64,000 nt of DNA from an uncultured Lachnospiraceae bacterium (GTDB lineage: Bacteria; Bacillota; Clostridia; Lachnospirales; Lachnospiraceae). Under the pieces are notes generated by a model. The model was not told where the DNA came from and ran no database searches. It saw only the letters and a program-made list of their open reading frames with translations. The stretch is taken from assembly GCA_910588125.1 (NCBI GenBank), contig CAJUPI010000005.1, forward strand, positions 51,747 to 115,746, read 5' to 3'. The translations under genes and the position numbers were made by a program. Positions within the stretch are counted from its first letter, which is position 1, and each line of letters starts with the position of its first letter. Positions 7,885 through 17,203 of the stretch are shown here, piece after piece.

Positions 7885-9178
7885 GCTGATGGGACATCAT
7901 CCATGTCCCCATCACCTTTTTCAGATAATCCCGGTAACCGGCCTTTTCCACCTGGCCATCGGACAGAATCTCCACTTCTCCCAGAGCCTTGCCTCCCAAC
8001 TCATATCGCAGCACTCCTACGGTATCGCCAGGCATTACCGGCGCCTCCAAATATTCCGGCAGCATAAGGTTTTTTTCTATTGTCTGGAAGTCTTCGCCGT
8101 CCACTCCCAAATAAGAAAATCCGCTCCGGTATTTTAGCGGTACGCTTTCCGTCACCCCGTTTTGTACCGGCAGCTCGGGCAGAACCGGCATCTCATGATC
8201 CTCATAAAGCTTGCAGTTGGCATATCCATAATTAAGCAACGTCTGGGCATCCGCAAAACGGGCCTTATAATCCGGTGCTGCCATGATTGAAGCAATCAGC
8301 CGCACCCCATCCTTTTCTGCTGTGGCTGACAGGCAATATTTTGCCAGCGAGGTAGACCCCGTCTTTAATCCGGTTACCTGAAAATTCGTTGCCATTTTCA
8401 ACAGCTTATTGGTGTTGGACAATCCAAATTCTTTTGTCCCCTGTTTCGTCACATGAGTGATATTCTCCATCCAGATTGTTGAATAGTTATGTATTTGCGG
8501 ATATTTCGTGATCAGCTCCCGAGACATAATAGCAATATCCCTGGCAGTTGTCACATGCGTCGCCGAATCCGTCAAGCCGCAGCAGTCCTCAAAATGAGTC
8601 CCTGTCATCCCCAATCCGGCCGCCCGTTCATTCATCTGCTTTACAAATTCGCCCTCGGTCCCTGCGATATATTCTGCCATAGCCACTGAGGCATCATTGC
8701 CAGAAGCAATTACGATACATTTGATCATCGTTTCAACTGTCTGTACCTCTCCCTCCTCCAAAAACACCTGAGAGCCTCCCATAGATTTTGCATAAGCACT
8801 GGTCACCACCTCATCCGTCATTTTTATCCTGCCCGAATCAATGGCATCAAAAATCAGAATCAATGTCATAATCTTGGTAATACTGGCCGGACGCCGCTGT
8901 TTATCCGCATCCTTTTCATAAATCACTTTGCCGGTGGAGGCCTCCATAAGAACCGCACTGGGCGCCGCAATCTCCGGTCCGGAAGCCGGGCTTTCTGCCC
9001 CGGTTGCCGGATTCTTTGCTTCGGTTTCCGGATTCTCTGCCTCCACAGCCATCCCTCCGGCTGATGCCTCCGTCCCTTCTTCCTGAAAATTTCCCAGAAT
9101 CACCGGTTCCGGCCCCGCCATTTTAGGAGGCGTAAATAATAAACTTCCCGTACATAAAGCAATCAAAATCCTCTTCAT
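7871..9178 (-). CDS. D-alanyl-D-alanine carboxypeptidase (DacF/PBP5 family)
   Basis: Penicillin-binding D,D-carboxypeptidase that trims the terminal D-Ala of peptidoglycan pentapeptides outside the membrane; 435 aa. An N-terminal export signal is followed by an acidic, repeat-like linker (ENPETEAKNPATGAESPA, ~residues 48-65). Catalytic motifs are S99-I-T-K102, S159-G-N161 and K272-T-G274. A C-terminal PBP5-type beta domain is present, but a clear C-terminal amphipathic anchor is not obvious. The ATG at 9178 follows GAGGGA. It lies divergently from the polysaccharide deacetylase gene, which also acts on cell-wall polymers. Overlaps the MATE 3' end by 14 bases. Confidence 0.92.
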   Translation of the reverse strand: MKRILIALCTGSLLFTPPKMAGPEPVILGNFQEEGTEASAGGMAVEAENPETEAKNPATGAESPASGPEIAAPSAVLMEASTGKVIYEKDADKQRRPASITKIMTLILIFDAIDSGRIKMTDEVVTSAYAKSMGGSQVFLEEGEVQTVETMIKCIVIASGNDASVAMAEYIAGTEGEFVKQMNERAAGLGMTGTHFEDCCGLTDSATHVTTARDIAIMSRELITKYPQIHNYSTIWMENITHVTKQGTKEFGLSNTNKLLKMATNFQVTGLKTGSTSLAKYCLSATAEKDGVRLIASIMAAPDYKARFADAQTLLNYGYANCKLYEDHEMPVLPELPVQNGVTESVPLKYRSGFSYLGVDGEDFQTIEKNLMLPEYLEAPVMPGDTVGVLRYELGGKALGEVEILSDGQVEKAGYRDYLKKVMGTWMMSHQLSTP

Positions 9179-9325
9179 ATCGTCCCTCAGTTCATTCTGC
9201 TATATATTAATGTATGGCTATTTTTACAATTCTATGTTATATTATATTAGGGAGTAATAATAAACCTGATATTCGATATTTTCCCTTCCAAATTCAAATC
9301 AAATATCTCATCAATGGAGTTCGAT

Positions 9326-10756
9326 ATGGACAGATACGAATATGACTCAAATCATCTTTGGATTCAGCATCGAATACGGCGCCAGAAGCAACAGCGGCTG
9401 ATCATTGCAGTCAGCTGCTTTCTATTGGCCGGCGCCTGTGCTGCCAGCGCCTTTCTTCTTCAGAAAAAACAGGGGAATTCTCCTACGGATGCTACCAGGA
9501 CTCCGATTATTATTGAAGTTCCATCCCCTGGCAATACAAATATTGAGGACAATTCTGATTCCGTAATCATCGTCGATTCCCCGGCCGGCCAATTGCTGGC
9601 CGAGGCCGATATCATTGCCGCCGGGTATGACTATGATCGCGCGATTGAATTGTTACAGTCCAGCGAATTTGCCTCCGAACCATCCGTAACCGAGGCGATC
9701 GCTTCTTACGAAGCCACTCGCGCCTCACTGGTCAAGGCCAAAATTGGCGAAGTCACTCATATCTTTTTCCACTCCATCGTCATGGACAACAGTAAGGCTT
9801 TTGACGGCGACAGTGACATGGATGGCTACAATCAAGTCATGACCACTGCCAGTGAATTCGAAAAGATTCTTCAGACTATGTATGACAAGGGATATGTGCT
9901 GGTACGTATGCATGATCTGGCTTATGAAACTACGGATGAAAACGGTAATTCCGTTATGAAGCCGGGTACCATCCTGCTGCCAGAAGGAAAGATCCCTTTT
10001 GTCATGTCTCAGGATGATGTATGCTACTATCCCTATATGAACGGCGACGGCTTTGCTACCCGCATGATCGTGGGAGAAGACGGAAAACCTACTTGTGAGA
10101 TGAAAATTGATGAAGACACTACCCTGGTCGGATCCTATGACCTTGTCCCGCTATTAGAAGATTTTATTCAGGAGCATCCGGATTTTTCCTACAAGGGCGC
10201 CCGGGCTGTGATTGCTTTCACCGGCTACGAAGGCATCCTTGGCTATCGGACCTCTGACAAGTACGCAAATTCCGAAACCTACGAACAAGATCGCCAGGAA
10301 GCTGCCCGCGTCGCTCAGTGCCTGAAAGACAATGGCTGGGAGCTAGCCTCCCACAGCTGGGGACATTTGATGATGGGTGAGATTGAAATGGATCGTTTCC
10401 GCACAGATACCGATAAATGGGAAGAACAGGTTGACAGTCTGATTGGCCCTATCGACATCATTCTTTACCCTTTTGGCAATGATATCAATGACTGGCATCC
10501 CTACACCTTTGAAAATGAACGATTTTCCTATCTGTATCATGCCGGATTTCGCTATTTCTGTAATGTAGATTCAAACAGGTACTGGCTCCAGATCGGTGAT
10601 AACTATCTGCGACAGGGCCGGCGTAATCTGGATGGTTACCGGATGTGGAAGGACATAACCGCCGAAAGCGAAGGACGGGAACGCAAGCTGTCAGATCTCT
10701 TCCGTGCCGAAGATATTTTTGATTCCGACCGTCCCACCCCCGTTCCCGAAATGTAA
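9326..10756 (+). CDS. Membrane-anchored polysaccharide deacetylase (NodB-like)
   Basis: Predicted exported carbohydrate esterase of the NodB homology family, 476 aa. An N-terminal transmembrane anchor lies around residues 27-46 and is followed by a low-complexity linker. The NodB-like domain (~130-420) has the metal-site variant SQDDV in place of the usual TFDDG, the HSWGH zinc-binding motif and LYPFGND. The start at 9326 is chosen over the ATG at 9314, because GGAG lies 7 bases before it. The altered first motif means that catalytic activity is likely but not certain. The target could be peptidoglycan or another glycan. Confidence 0.82.
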   Translation: MDRYEYDSNHLWIQHRIRRQKQQRLIIAVSCFLLAGACAASAFLLQKKQGNSPTDATRTPIIIEVPSPGNTNIEDNSDSVIIVDSPAGQLLAEADIIAAGYDYDRAIELLQSSEFASEPSVTEAIASYEATRASLVKAKIGEVTHIFFHSIVMDNSKAFDGDSDMDGYNQVMTTASEFEKILQTMYDKGYVLVRMHDLAYETTDENGNSVMKPGTILLPEGKIPFVMSQDDVCYYPYMNGDGFATRMIVGEDGKPTCEMKIDEDTTLVGSYDLVPLLEDFIQEHPDFSYKGARAVIAFTGYEGILGYRTSDKYANSETYEQDRQEAARVAQCLKDNGWELASHSWGHLMMGEIEMDRFRTDTDKWEEQVDSLIGPIDIILYPFGNDINDWHPYTFENERFSYLYHAGFRYFCNVDSNRYWLQIGDNYLRQGRRNLDGYRMWKDITAESEGRERKLSDLFRAEDIFDSDRPTPVPEM

Positions 10757-10798
10757 CATGAGGACATTGCAAAATCCATGTCAATCCGTTGATTTTTT

Positions 10799-10892
10799 TA
10801 AGGTACGCCTTGGAGGAAGGAGCGGGAGGCCGGGCGATCTGTCGAGAAGCCTCCCGCTCCTTCCTCCAAGGCTGAATATTCTCAGGAACAAA
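10799..10892. repeat. Family 1 repeat, internally deleted short hairpin copy
   Basis: Arms 10807-10830 and 10850-10873 pair perfectly over at least 22 bp (CCTTGGAGGAAGGAGCGGGA at one side), with a loop of about 20 bases. The flanks GTACGCC and GCTGAATATTCTCAG match subterminal parts of family 1, but the whole centre is missing. It sits between the convergent deacetylase and amidase genes and probably serves as a two-way terminator. Confidence 0.7.
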
Positions 10893-10908
10893 TTTAATGG
10901 CTTTTTGG

Positions 10909-11688
10909 CTATTCTCTCTCCCCTTCTCTAACCATGTATGTCTGATATCCATAATTGCGCAGCATCTGTTCCATTCGTGCTGCATTATCCAGATTTAAAA
11001 ACGCCCCTGCCCGGACTTTATATATCCCGTCATCCATAACGATAAATGCTGGGAAATTCTGTTCACGAAGCTGCCTTTCCAGCCTTTCTGCCGGTTCCCG
11101 ATCGGGAAAAGCTCCTACCTGGATTTGATAATACTCCGGTCCCTTTTCCTCTTCCCGTACGGTTTCTAGAATCCCGTCGGCAATCGCCTGCGCGATCTGA
11201 TAAAAATTACGGTCAAACATCTGATTATCCACCGGATTGTCCAGAAACCCTGCTTCTACCAGCACCGCGGGCATCTGAGTCCGGCGCAGCACGATGATCC
11301 CCGGCCGTTCGATCACTCCCAGATCGGCAAATCCGGTTTTGTTCATGGCCCGATTGATATTCTCAGCCATCAGTCCTGCCACCCCATCATTCTCATATAC
11401 CAGGCTCTGGGCTCCTGAGGCCGACCCCGGCACAGGCATGGCATTCCGATGAATTGACAAAAAATAATCTGCACCCGATCGATTGGCAATCTGTGCTTTT
11501 TCCAGAGGCGTCTGATAGACATCCGTCACTCTCGTATACATCACATCCATGCCGTTTCTACTCAAAATCTCTCCTACTGCCAGCGCCAGCCGTAAAGTAT
11601 CATCCTTTTCCCGGCGCCCCTGGTACACAGCGCCCGGCTCGTCACCGCCGTGTCCCGCATCAATCACAATACGTCTTGTTTCTGCCAA
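10909..11688 (-). CDS. N-acetylmuramoyl-L-alanine amidase with SPOR domain
   Basis: Zn-dependent amidase (Amidase_3) cleaving the amide between MurNAc and the stem peptide; 259 aa. Metal and catalytic residues are visible in VIDAGHGGDEPGAV, the Glu of GRREKD, SIHRNAM and VEAGFLDNP. A C-terminal SPOR domain (~185-255, YYQIQVGAFPDRE...YKVRAGAF) should bind denuded glycan at division or spore septa. No signal peptide is seen, as in some sporulation amidases. A TTG start at 11688 is proposed because GGAG lies 8 bases upstream; the GTG at 11706 lacks a site. It could act in sporulation or division. Confidence 0.85.
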   Translation of the reverse strand: MAETRRIVIDAGHGGDEPGAVYQGRREKDDTLRLALAVGEILSRNGMDVMYTRVTDVYQTPLEKAQIANRSGADYFLSIHRNAMPVPGSASGAQSLVYENDGVAGLMAENINRAMNKTGFADLGVIERPGIIVLRRTQMPAVLVEAGFLDNPVDNQMFDRNFYQIAQAIADGILETVREEEKGPEYYQIQVGAFPDREPAERLERQLREQNFPAFIVMDDGIYKVRAGAFLNLDNAARMEQMLRNYGYQTYMVREGERE

Positions 11689-11787
11689 AATAAAAACTCC
11701 TTCCACACACTGCTCTGTTAATACAGTATGTAAAAGAAGCCTGTCCGTTGCCTGTTCTCACTCTGTCATTGCTTTGCTCCGTAACTC

Positions 11788-12225
11788 TCACTCGTCCAAT
11801 CCGATTCCCCGCGGCCCTACATGAGTGGAAAAAACAATCTGAGTATTGGTCTTACCGAACTTCTGAAGCTGGCCGATAAAGTTGTCTAACTCCATGGTGC
11901 TCTGAAATGCCACCTTCATCAGCATGGAGTAATCTCCGGTTACACAGCAGCATTCCAGCACATTGGGGATATGCTCCGCATAATCATAAAATTTAGGCTT
12001 GTCTTCTGGCACCACATTGAGGTTTATAAATGCAATGATGTGATATCCCAGCTTAATCGGATCCACCTGTGCATGATAGCCGGAAATCACCCCGTCCTTT
12101 TCCATCTTTTCGATCCGTGCCGATACTGCCGGCGAGGAAAGAAACGTGCTCTCGGCAATTGTCTTCAAGGATGTCCTGGCATTTCCCTGTAATAATTTTA
12201 ATATTCTTCTATCTATATTATCCAT
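11788..12225 (-). CDS. Lrp/AsnC family transcriptional regulator
   Basis: Small amino-acid-responsive DNA-binding regulator, 145 aa. It has an N-terminal winged helix-turn-helix (residues 1-60, DNIDRRILKLLQGNARTS) and a C-terminal effector/oligomerisation domain (AsnC_trans_reg, ~65-140) with the family-like VTGDYSMLMKV. The start at 12225 follows GGAGGG; the frame is open back to 12294. It lies downstream of dapF with a 65-base gap on the same strand, so co-transcription is likely. That suggests a tie to lysine or other amino-acid control, which is inference. Confidence 0.88.
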   Translation of the reverse strand: MDNIDRRILKLLQGNARTSLKTIAESTFLSSPAVSARIEKMEKDGVISGYHAQVDPIKLGYHIIAFINLNVVPEDKPKFYDYAEHIPNVLECCCVTGDYSMLMKVAFQSTMELDNFIGQLQKFGKTNTQIVFSTHVGPRGIGLDE

Positions 12226-12290
12226 AATCCCTCCATCCTGGTAACCCTTCAAACTGTTTAAACCATTACTTTCTTTGCCTGTAGAGATTT

Positions 12291-13094
12291 TCATCTCAGC
12301 TCAATTTCTCCCTGGAACACTTCCACCGCCGGCCCCTTCATAAAAACATGGCCGCTTTCCCGATCCCAGCAGATCTCCAGACACCCTCCCTTCAACTGCA
12401 CTTCCACCTGGTTCTCCGCCAGCCCCAACAGGATTGCCGCTACCGCGCTGGCCGTGGCCCCTGTACCACAAGCCCAGGTTTCTCCGCTCCCCCGCTCCCA
12501 TACCCGCATCTGTAGATGTTTCCGGTCAATAATACGAACAAACTCGGTATTCACCCGATCCGGAAACCGGGTATGGCATTCATATCCAGGACCAATCTTT
12601 TCCAGATCCAGCGAATCGATCTCCGGGCAGAAATACACCGCATGAGGATTGCCCACATTAATTCCCACAAATTCCTGCTCTTTCCCTTCTATCACGATCT
12701 TCTCCGGAAGCTCGCTTGTCAGCACAGGTATTCCCATATCTACCTGTACGGATTCTACTTTTCCATCCTTTTCCGTCATTTTAAGCGTCTTAATTCCGCC
12801 AAGCGTCTCCACTGTGATATGCAGCCGCTTCACAATTCCATGGTCATAGGCGTATTTACCCACGCAGCGGATTCCATTACCGCACATCATCCCTTCGCTT
12901 CCATCCTCATTAAACATCCTCATCCGGCAATCCGCTGTCTTTGAAGGGCAAATTAAAATCAATCCGTCTGAGCCCACTCCGAAATGCCTGTCGCTGAGCT
13001 GGCGCGCCACCCGTTCTGGTTCTGTCACCGTTTCCTCAAAACAATTCACATAGACATAATCATTTCCGATTCCCTGCATCTTTGTAAATTTCAT
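12291..13094 (-). CDS. dapF: Diaminopimelate epimerase
   Basis: Converts LL- to meso-diaminopimelate for lysine and peptidoglycan synthesis; cofactor-free, cytoplasmic, 267 aa. The two catalytic cysteines lie in MMCGNGIRC and TWACGTGA. The N-terminal MKFTKMQGIGNDYVYV and the FNEDGSEG region are typical. The ATG at 13094 is preferred because GGGAGG precedes it by 5-6 bases; the longer upstream frame lacks this. It is the first gene before the Lrp-type regulator. The call is firm. Confidence 0.96.
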   Translation of the reverse strand: MKFTKMQGIGNDYVYVNCFEETVTEPERVARQLSDRHFGVGSDGLILICPSKTADCRMRMFNEDGSEGMMCGNGIRCVGKYAYDHGIVKRLHITVETLGGIKTLKMTEKDGKVESVQVDMGIPVLTSELPEKIVIEGKEQEFVGINVGNPHAVYFCPEIDSLDLEKIGPGYECHTRFPDRVNTEFVRIIDRKHLQMRVWERGSGETWACGTGATASAVAAILLGLAENQVEVQLKGGCLEICWDRESGHVFMKGPAVEVFQGEIELR

Positions 13095-13188
13095 GTCAGC
13101 CTCCCGTTCCCTAAAATCCGCCAATCCTCTTTCGAATTTACCTTTGTCCGCCGTATATTCCTAGCGTATGGTTTCTATATGTCCCTAC

Positions 13189-13731
13189 CTACAGCAGGCT
13201 GATCACCATCTGCGCCGTCTCTATCAGATTCGTTCCACTGTCCATGCTGCACTTCTGTATATAGCGATGCGCCTCTTCTTCCGTCATCCCGTTTCGCTCC
13301 ATTAAAAGCTTTTTGGCCTGATCCAATAACTCTTTTTCCTTTGCACTGCGCTGTTTGGGCTGCTGCCTCTGTATTTTACGGCGCCTTGCCTGAGTCTGCA
13401 CCATCATTTCTAATGTCGATATCAAATCCTGCACTTTTAACGGCATCGGCAGGCATACCACATCTTCCGGAATCTGCGAATTCCATTTGCTCGGTGAGGA
13501 AACCATCAGCATGGCAAACTCTGATGGCATATTGTCATGAAGAGCGGTGTACAACATATCGGTAAGACGGTAGCCACATACTACCAGCCCTCCGTTCAAA
13601 TTCCCTGTCTGTGCCAGTACCTGGGCACCGGAATTGCAGACGGCAACCACGGAAAAACCATTTCTTGTCAGTATATTCCTGATGTTCCGGGCATCCTCCG
13701 GCTTTGAAAATGCCACAATCACGTTCGCCAC
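13189..13731 (-). CDS. ANTAR-domain RNA-binding regulator (AmiR/NasT/NitR-like)
   Basis: Putative transcription antiterminator, 180 aa. The N-terminal half is receiver-like, but the usual phospho-acceptor position reads LVVCGYRL with no aspartate, so it is probably a pseudo-receiver. A helical linker rich in Gln/Arg/Lys follows (~112-130). The C-terminal ANTAR domain (~125-178) contains AKKLLMERNGMTEEEAHRYI. The GTG start at 13731 has AGGAGGTGA upstream. It lies 34 bases downstream of glnA on the same strand; clostridial glnA genes are known to carry such a regulator next to them. Its likely target is the terminator hairpin in the glnA leader. Confidence 0.9.
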   Translation of the reverse strand: MANVIVAFSKPEDARNIRNILTRNGFSVVAVCNSGAQVLAQTGNLNGGLVVCGYRLTDMLYTALHDNMPSEFAMLMVSSPSKWNSQIPEDVVCLPMPLKVQDLISTLEMMVQTQARRRKIQRQQPKQRSAKEKELLDQAKKLLMERNGMTEEEAHRYIQKCSMDSGTNLIETAQMVISLL

Positions 13732-13765
13732 AATCCCTCACCTCCTGGAAGACGCTTTTTTTCTC

Positions 13766-15103
13766 TTAAAATTTATACAGATATTCTGCTACCTCCCAGT
13801 CAGTGACCTCTGCGCGGTATTTCTTCCACTCCGAATTTTTGGCCTTCAGATACTTTGTAAAAATATGATCCCCCAAAAGCTTTTTTGCAAATGTGCTGCC
13901 AGCATAGAGCTCCAGAGCTTCCCCCAGCGTCTCCGGCAGACACTCAATCCCCCGCTGCAAAAGTTCTTCCTCCGACATCGCATAAATATTATCATCCACA
14001 CTGGCCGGCGGCTCTAACTGCTCACGAATCCCCTCTAGCCCTGCCGCTAGGCAGGCCGCCAGCGCCAGATAAGGATTCACCGCGGAATCCGGGCAGCGCA
14101 GCTCGATCCGTGTACTGCTTCCCCGAGAAGAAGGAACACGAATCAACGGGCTGCGGTTCGAAGCCGCTGACCAGGCAATATAAACTGGTGCGTCATAGCC
14201 CGGAACCAAACGCTTATAGGAATTTACCAGCGGATTCGTGAGCACGGTAATTTCTTTAATATATTTTAAAATACCGGCCATAAACTGATACGCCTCCCGG
14301 CTCAATCCCAGCGGATCCGCCGAATCCACAAAGAGGTTATTGCCGTCTTTGTCCGCTAAGGACATATTGATATGCATTCCGGAACCATTGATCCCTGCTT
14401 TGGGCTTTGGCATAAAAGTGGCGTGCAGCCCATGACGCCTGGCAATGGTCTTAACCGCCATCTTAAAGGTCATAATATTATCCGCCGCCGTCAATGCATC
14501 GGCATACTGCAAATCGATCTCGTGCTGGGCCGGCGCGATCTCGTGATGAGACGCCTCAATCTCAAACCCCATCTCTTCCAAATTCAGCACGATATCCCGC
14601 CGTACATTTTCTGCCATATCTATTGGGCTCACGTCAAAATATCCGGCCATCTCATGCGTTTCGGTTGTTGGCTTTCCTTCTTCGTCAGTCAAAAACAGGA
14701 AAAATTCACATTCCGGCCCTACCAGAAAAGTATAACCCATATCGGCGGCCTCTTTCAACACTTTTTTCAGGACAAAACGGGGATCCCCCTCAAATGGCTC
14801 TCCTCCCGGCCGGTATACGTCACAGACCAGCCGCGCCACCTTTCCCTGCTGAGGCCGCCAGGGAAAAATCTCAAAAGTATCCAAATCCGGATGCAAATAC
14901 ATATCCGATTCTTCTATCCTCACAAATCCTTCTATCGCCGAACCATCAAACATGCAGCAATTATCCAATGCCCTTTCCAACTGGCTGGAAGTAATGGCCA
15001 CGTTCTTCAGCATTCCAAAAATATCTGTAAACTGCAGACGGATAAACTCCACATCCTCCTCTTCCACCAGGCGAATAATGTCTTCTTTGCTATACTTATT
15101 CAT
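13766..15103 (-). CDS. glnA: Glutamine synthetase, type I
   Basis: ATP-dependent glutamate + NH3 to glutamine; dodecameric cytoplasmic enzyme, 445 aa, the usual length for the GSI-alpha form. Conserved segments are FMPKPKAGINGSGMH (ATP/ammonia site), NSYKRLVPGYDAPVY, NRSPLIRVP and RIELRCPDSAVNPYLALA. The frame is open to 15256, but the start at 15103 is set by AAGGAGA and by the promoter at 15228-15256, which would place the longer N-terminus upstream of the RNA start. It is followed by the ANTAR regulator. A terminator in the leader suggests nitrogen-dependent antitermination. Confidence 0.96.
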   Translation of the reverse strand: MNKYSKEDIIRLVEEEDVEFIRLQFTDIFGMLKNVAITSSQLERALDNCCMFDGSAIEGFVRIEESDMYLHPDLDTFEIFPWRPQQGKVARLVCDVYRPGGEPFEGDPRFVLKKVLKEAADMGYTFLVGPECEFFLFLTDEEGKPTTETHEMAGYFDVSPIDMAENVRRDIVLNLEEMGFEIEASHHEIAPAQHEIDLQYADALTAADNIMTFKMAVKTIARRHGLHATFMPKPKAGINGSGMHINMSLADKDGNNLFVDSADPLGLSREAYQFMAGILKYIKEITVLTNPLVNSYKRLVPGYDAPVYIAWSAASNRSPLIRVPSSRGSSTRIELRCPDSAVNPYLALAACLAAGLEGIREQLEPPASVDDNIYAMSEEELLQRGIECLPETLGEALELYAGSTFAKKLLGDHIFTKYLKAKNSEWKKYRAEVTDWEVAEYLYKF

Positions 15104-15152
15104 CGCGTTCTCCTTCTCTCTTTCAATTACCCTCAACGAATAAAAAATACAC

Positions 15153-15216
15153 TCATACAAACAAAAACGAGGATGACAAAAGATCTCTGATATGATCTTC
15201 CTGTAACATCCTCGTT
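15153..15216 (-). terminator. glnA leader attenuator hairpin
   Basis: In the leftward sense AACGAGGATG (15216-15207) pairs perfectly with CATCCTCGTT (15175-15166) and is followed by TTTGTTTGT. Inside the loop, AAGATC and GATCTT form a smaller hairpin. It lies between the glnA promoter and start codon, so it would end transcription early unless relieved. The adjacent ANTAR protein is the natural candidate for relief. Confidence 0.75.
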
Positions 15217-15227
15217 CCATGATTCTG

Positions 15228-15256
15228 ATAATAACAGTTTGTGGTGAATTTGTCAA
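15228..15256 (-). promoter_or_regulatory. Sigma-A promoter of glnA
   Basis: On the minus strand, TTGACA (complement of 15251-15256), a 17-base spacer and TATTAT (complement of 15228-15233). The -35 box overlaps the stop codon of the upstream P-type ATPase gene. It gives a leader of about 115 bases with the attenuator inside. Confidence 0.8.
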
Positions 15257-17145
15257 TGGGAGAATTCGATCTTGCCACTGGCCGGCTCTTTATAAGAAAG
15301 GGCCCGTATCGCATTGAGAATTGCCAGTACCGACACGCCCACATCACCAAACACAGCCGCCCACATGGAGGCATAGCCCAGAGCCACCAAAATCAATACG
15401 GCGATCTTTACTCCAATTGCAAAAACAATGTTCTGCCGGACAATCCCCATCGTCTTTCTGGCAATCTGTATGGTATCTACAATCTTAGATGGTTCATCGT
15501 CCATAATCACGACATCGGCAGCTTCCACAGCCGCGTCAGAACCAATTCCTCCCATAGCAATTCCGACATCCGCCCGGGCCAGCACCGGAGCGTCATTGAT
15601 CCCGTCTCCCACAAAGGCCAGTGTCCTGCCAAAAGGCTTTTCTTTCAGCAGTGCCTCCACACGAGAGACTTTATCGCCCGGAAGCAGATTGCCAAATACC
15701 TGATCCAGTCCCAGCTTCCCGGCCACAGCCTTTCCTACTTCCTCCCGATCTCCCGTCAACATAACCAGCTTTCTCACCCCCTGCTGCCGCAGCCCGGCCA
15801 GCGCCGCAGGCACATCCGGCCGTATACTGTCAGAAATCACAACTGCCCCCAGATATTCTCTCCCATCCGCCAAATATAACGCAGTACCCATAATCTCGGA
15901 AGGCGTATCTACCAAAATCTGTTGTTGATCCATCAGCTTCCGGTTACCGATATAAATTTCATGCCACTCTCCGTCTTTTTGTATCTGGGCATGAATACCA
16001 TGGCCGGCAATCTCTTCCACCTGGCCAATCCGCCCGGTATCAACCGTCTTGCCATAGGCTTCCTTCACAGACAACGCTATCGGATGGGTAGAATGATATT
16101 CTCCCAGTGCCGCCAGCTCCAGCAATGCCTCTCTGGTACCATGGACCGGCGCCACATCACTCACCTGAAACCTGCCGTTTGTCAAAGTCCCTGTTTTGTC
16201 AAAAACGATGGTATTCAAATTTGCCATCGCCTCCAAATAGTTACTGCCCTTTAACAAAATCCCGTTTTTAGAAGCTGCCCCCAACCCGCCAAAAAAGCTC
16301 AGCGGGACCGATATCACCAGGGCGCAGGGGCAGGAAACTACCAGAAAGCTGCAGGCACGGTAAATCCAGCTCTCCCAACCGCCTCCCAAAAGCAGCGGAG
16401 GAAGAATCGCCAAAACAAGCGCCAGGCCCACCACAATCGGGGTATAAACCCTGGCAAATTTTGTGATAAAGGTCTCGGCCTTTGCCTTTCTAGAGCTGGC
16501 ATTCTCTACCAGCTCCAATATCTTTGCCACTGTAGAATCATCAAACAGGCGGGTCGTCTGCACTTGAAGCACCCCGTTTAAATTGATAGAACCGCTGATC
16601 ACATTGCTGCCGGCTTCTACCTCTGCCGGAATCGGCTCACCCGTCAGCGCTTTGACGTCCAGGCTGGAACTACCCTGCAGTACCACGCCATCCAGCGGCA
16701 CCTTTTCCCCCGGACGGATAATTATGGTATCACCCACCTCCACTTCATAAGGATCTACCTGCTCTTCCACACCGTCCCGCAGCAGATTCGCATACTCCGG
16801 ATTAATGTCCATCAGCTCCTGGATCGACTTACGTGATTTGTTTACCGCATAGTCATTGAATAATTCTCCCACCTGATAAAACAGCATCACTGCCACGGCC
16901 TCTTCCAGGGAGCCAACGGCAATTGCTCCAAAAGTAGCTATTGTCATCAGAAAATTCTCATCAAATACCTGTCCGTTTTTAATATTGCGCAGAGCCTTCC
17001 ATGGAATATCGTATCCGGCAAATAAGTACGCCAGAATATAAGAAAATCCGGCCCATAACCCCTTATACTCCATCACCACGGCGCTAATGAAGAATATACC
17101 ACTCACTGTTAGCCGGAATACCATTTTTTTCTGCTTCCCTGTCAT
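15253..17145 (-). CDS. Heavy-metal translocating P1B-type ATPase (Cd/Zn/Co type)
   Basis: Metal-exporting P-type ATPase, 630 aa. The membrane metal-site motif is C272-P-C274, the phosphorylated Asp is D316 in DKTGT, the actuator loop is LTGEP, and the hinge is GDGINDAPVLARADVGIAMG. It has no N-terminal HMA metal-binding domain; a separate HMA protein is encoded just upstream (17204-17428). The CPCAL motif and the neighbouring CadC-like ArsR repressor suggest Cd/Zn/Pb/Co export. A good GGGAGG site precedes the ATG at 17145. Its 3' end carries the -35 box of the glnA promoter. Confidence 0.93.
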   Translation of the reverse strand: MTGKQKKMVFRLTVSGIFFISAVVMEYKGLWAGFSYILAYLFAGYDIPWKALRNIKNGQVFDENFLMTIATFGAIAVGSLEEAVAVMLFYQVGELFNDYAVNKSRKSIQELMDINPEYANLLRDGVEEQVDPYEVEVGDTIIIRPGEKVPLDGVVLQGSSSLDVKALTGEPIPAEVEAGSNVISGSINLNGVLQVQTTRLFDDSTVAKILELVENASSRKAKAETFITKFARVYTPIVVGLALVLAILPPLLLGGGWESWIYRACSFLVVSCPCALVISVPLSFFGGLGAASKNGILLKGSNYLEAMANLNTIVFDKTGTLTNGRFQVSDVAPVHGTREALLELAALGEYHSTHPIALSVKEAYGKTVDTGRIGQVEEIAGHGIHAQIQKDGEWHEIYIGNRKLMDQQQILVDTPSEIMGTALYLADGREYLGAVVISDSIRPDVPAALAGLRQQGVRKLVMLTGDREEVGKAVAGKLGLDQVFGNLLPGDKVSRVEALLKEKPFGRTLAFVGDGINDAPVLARADVGIAMGGIGSDAAVEAADVVIMDDEPSKIVDTIQIARKTMGIVRQNIVFAIGVKIAVLILVALGYASMWAAVFGDVGVSVLAILNAIRALSYKEPASGKIEFSH

Positions 17146-17203
17146 ATCTGCCTCCCATTATGCCTTCCTGCAAAGTGCACATTTAATGTTCTGCCCACAT
17201 TCC

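Noticed and set aside
15104..15256. A longer N-terminus for glutamine synthetase from 15256.
   Set aside because: The promoter boxes lie inside the extra codons, and the added residues are unlike any glutamine synthetase. AAGGAGA marks 15103 as the start.
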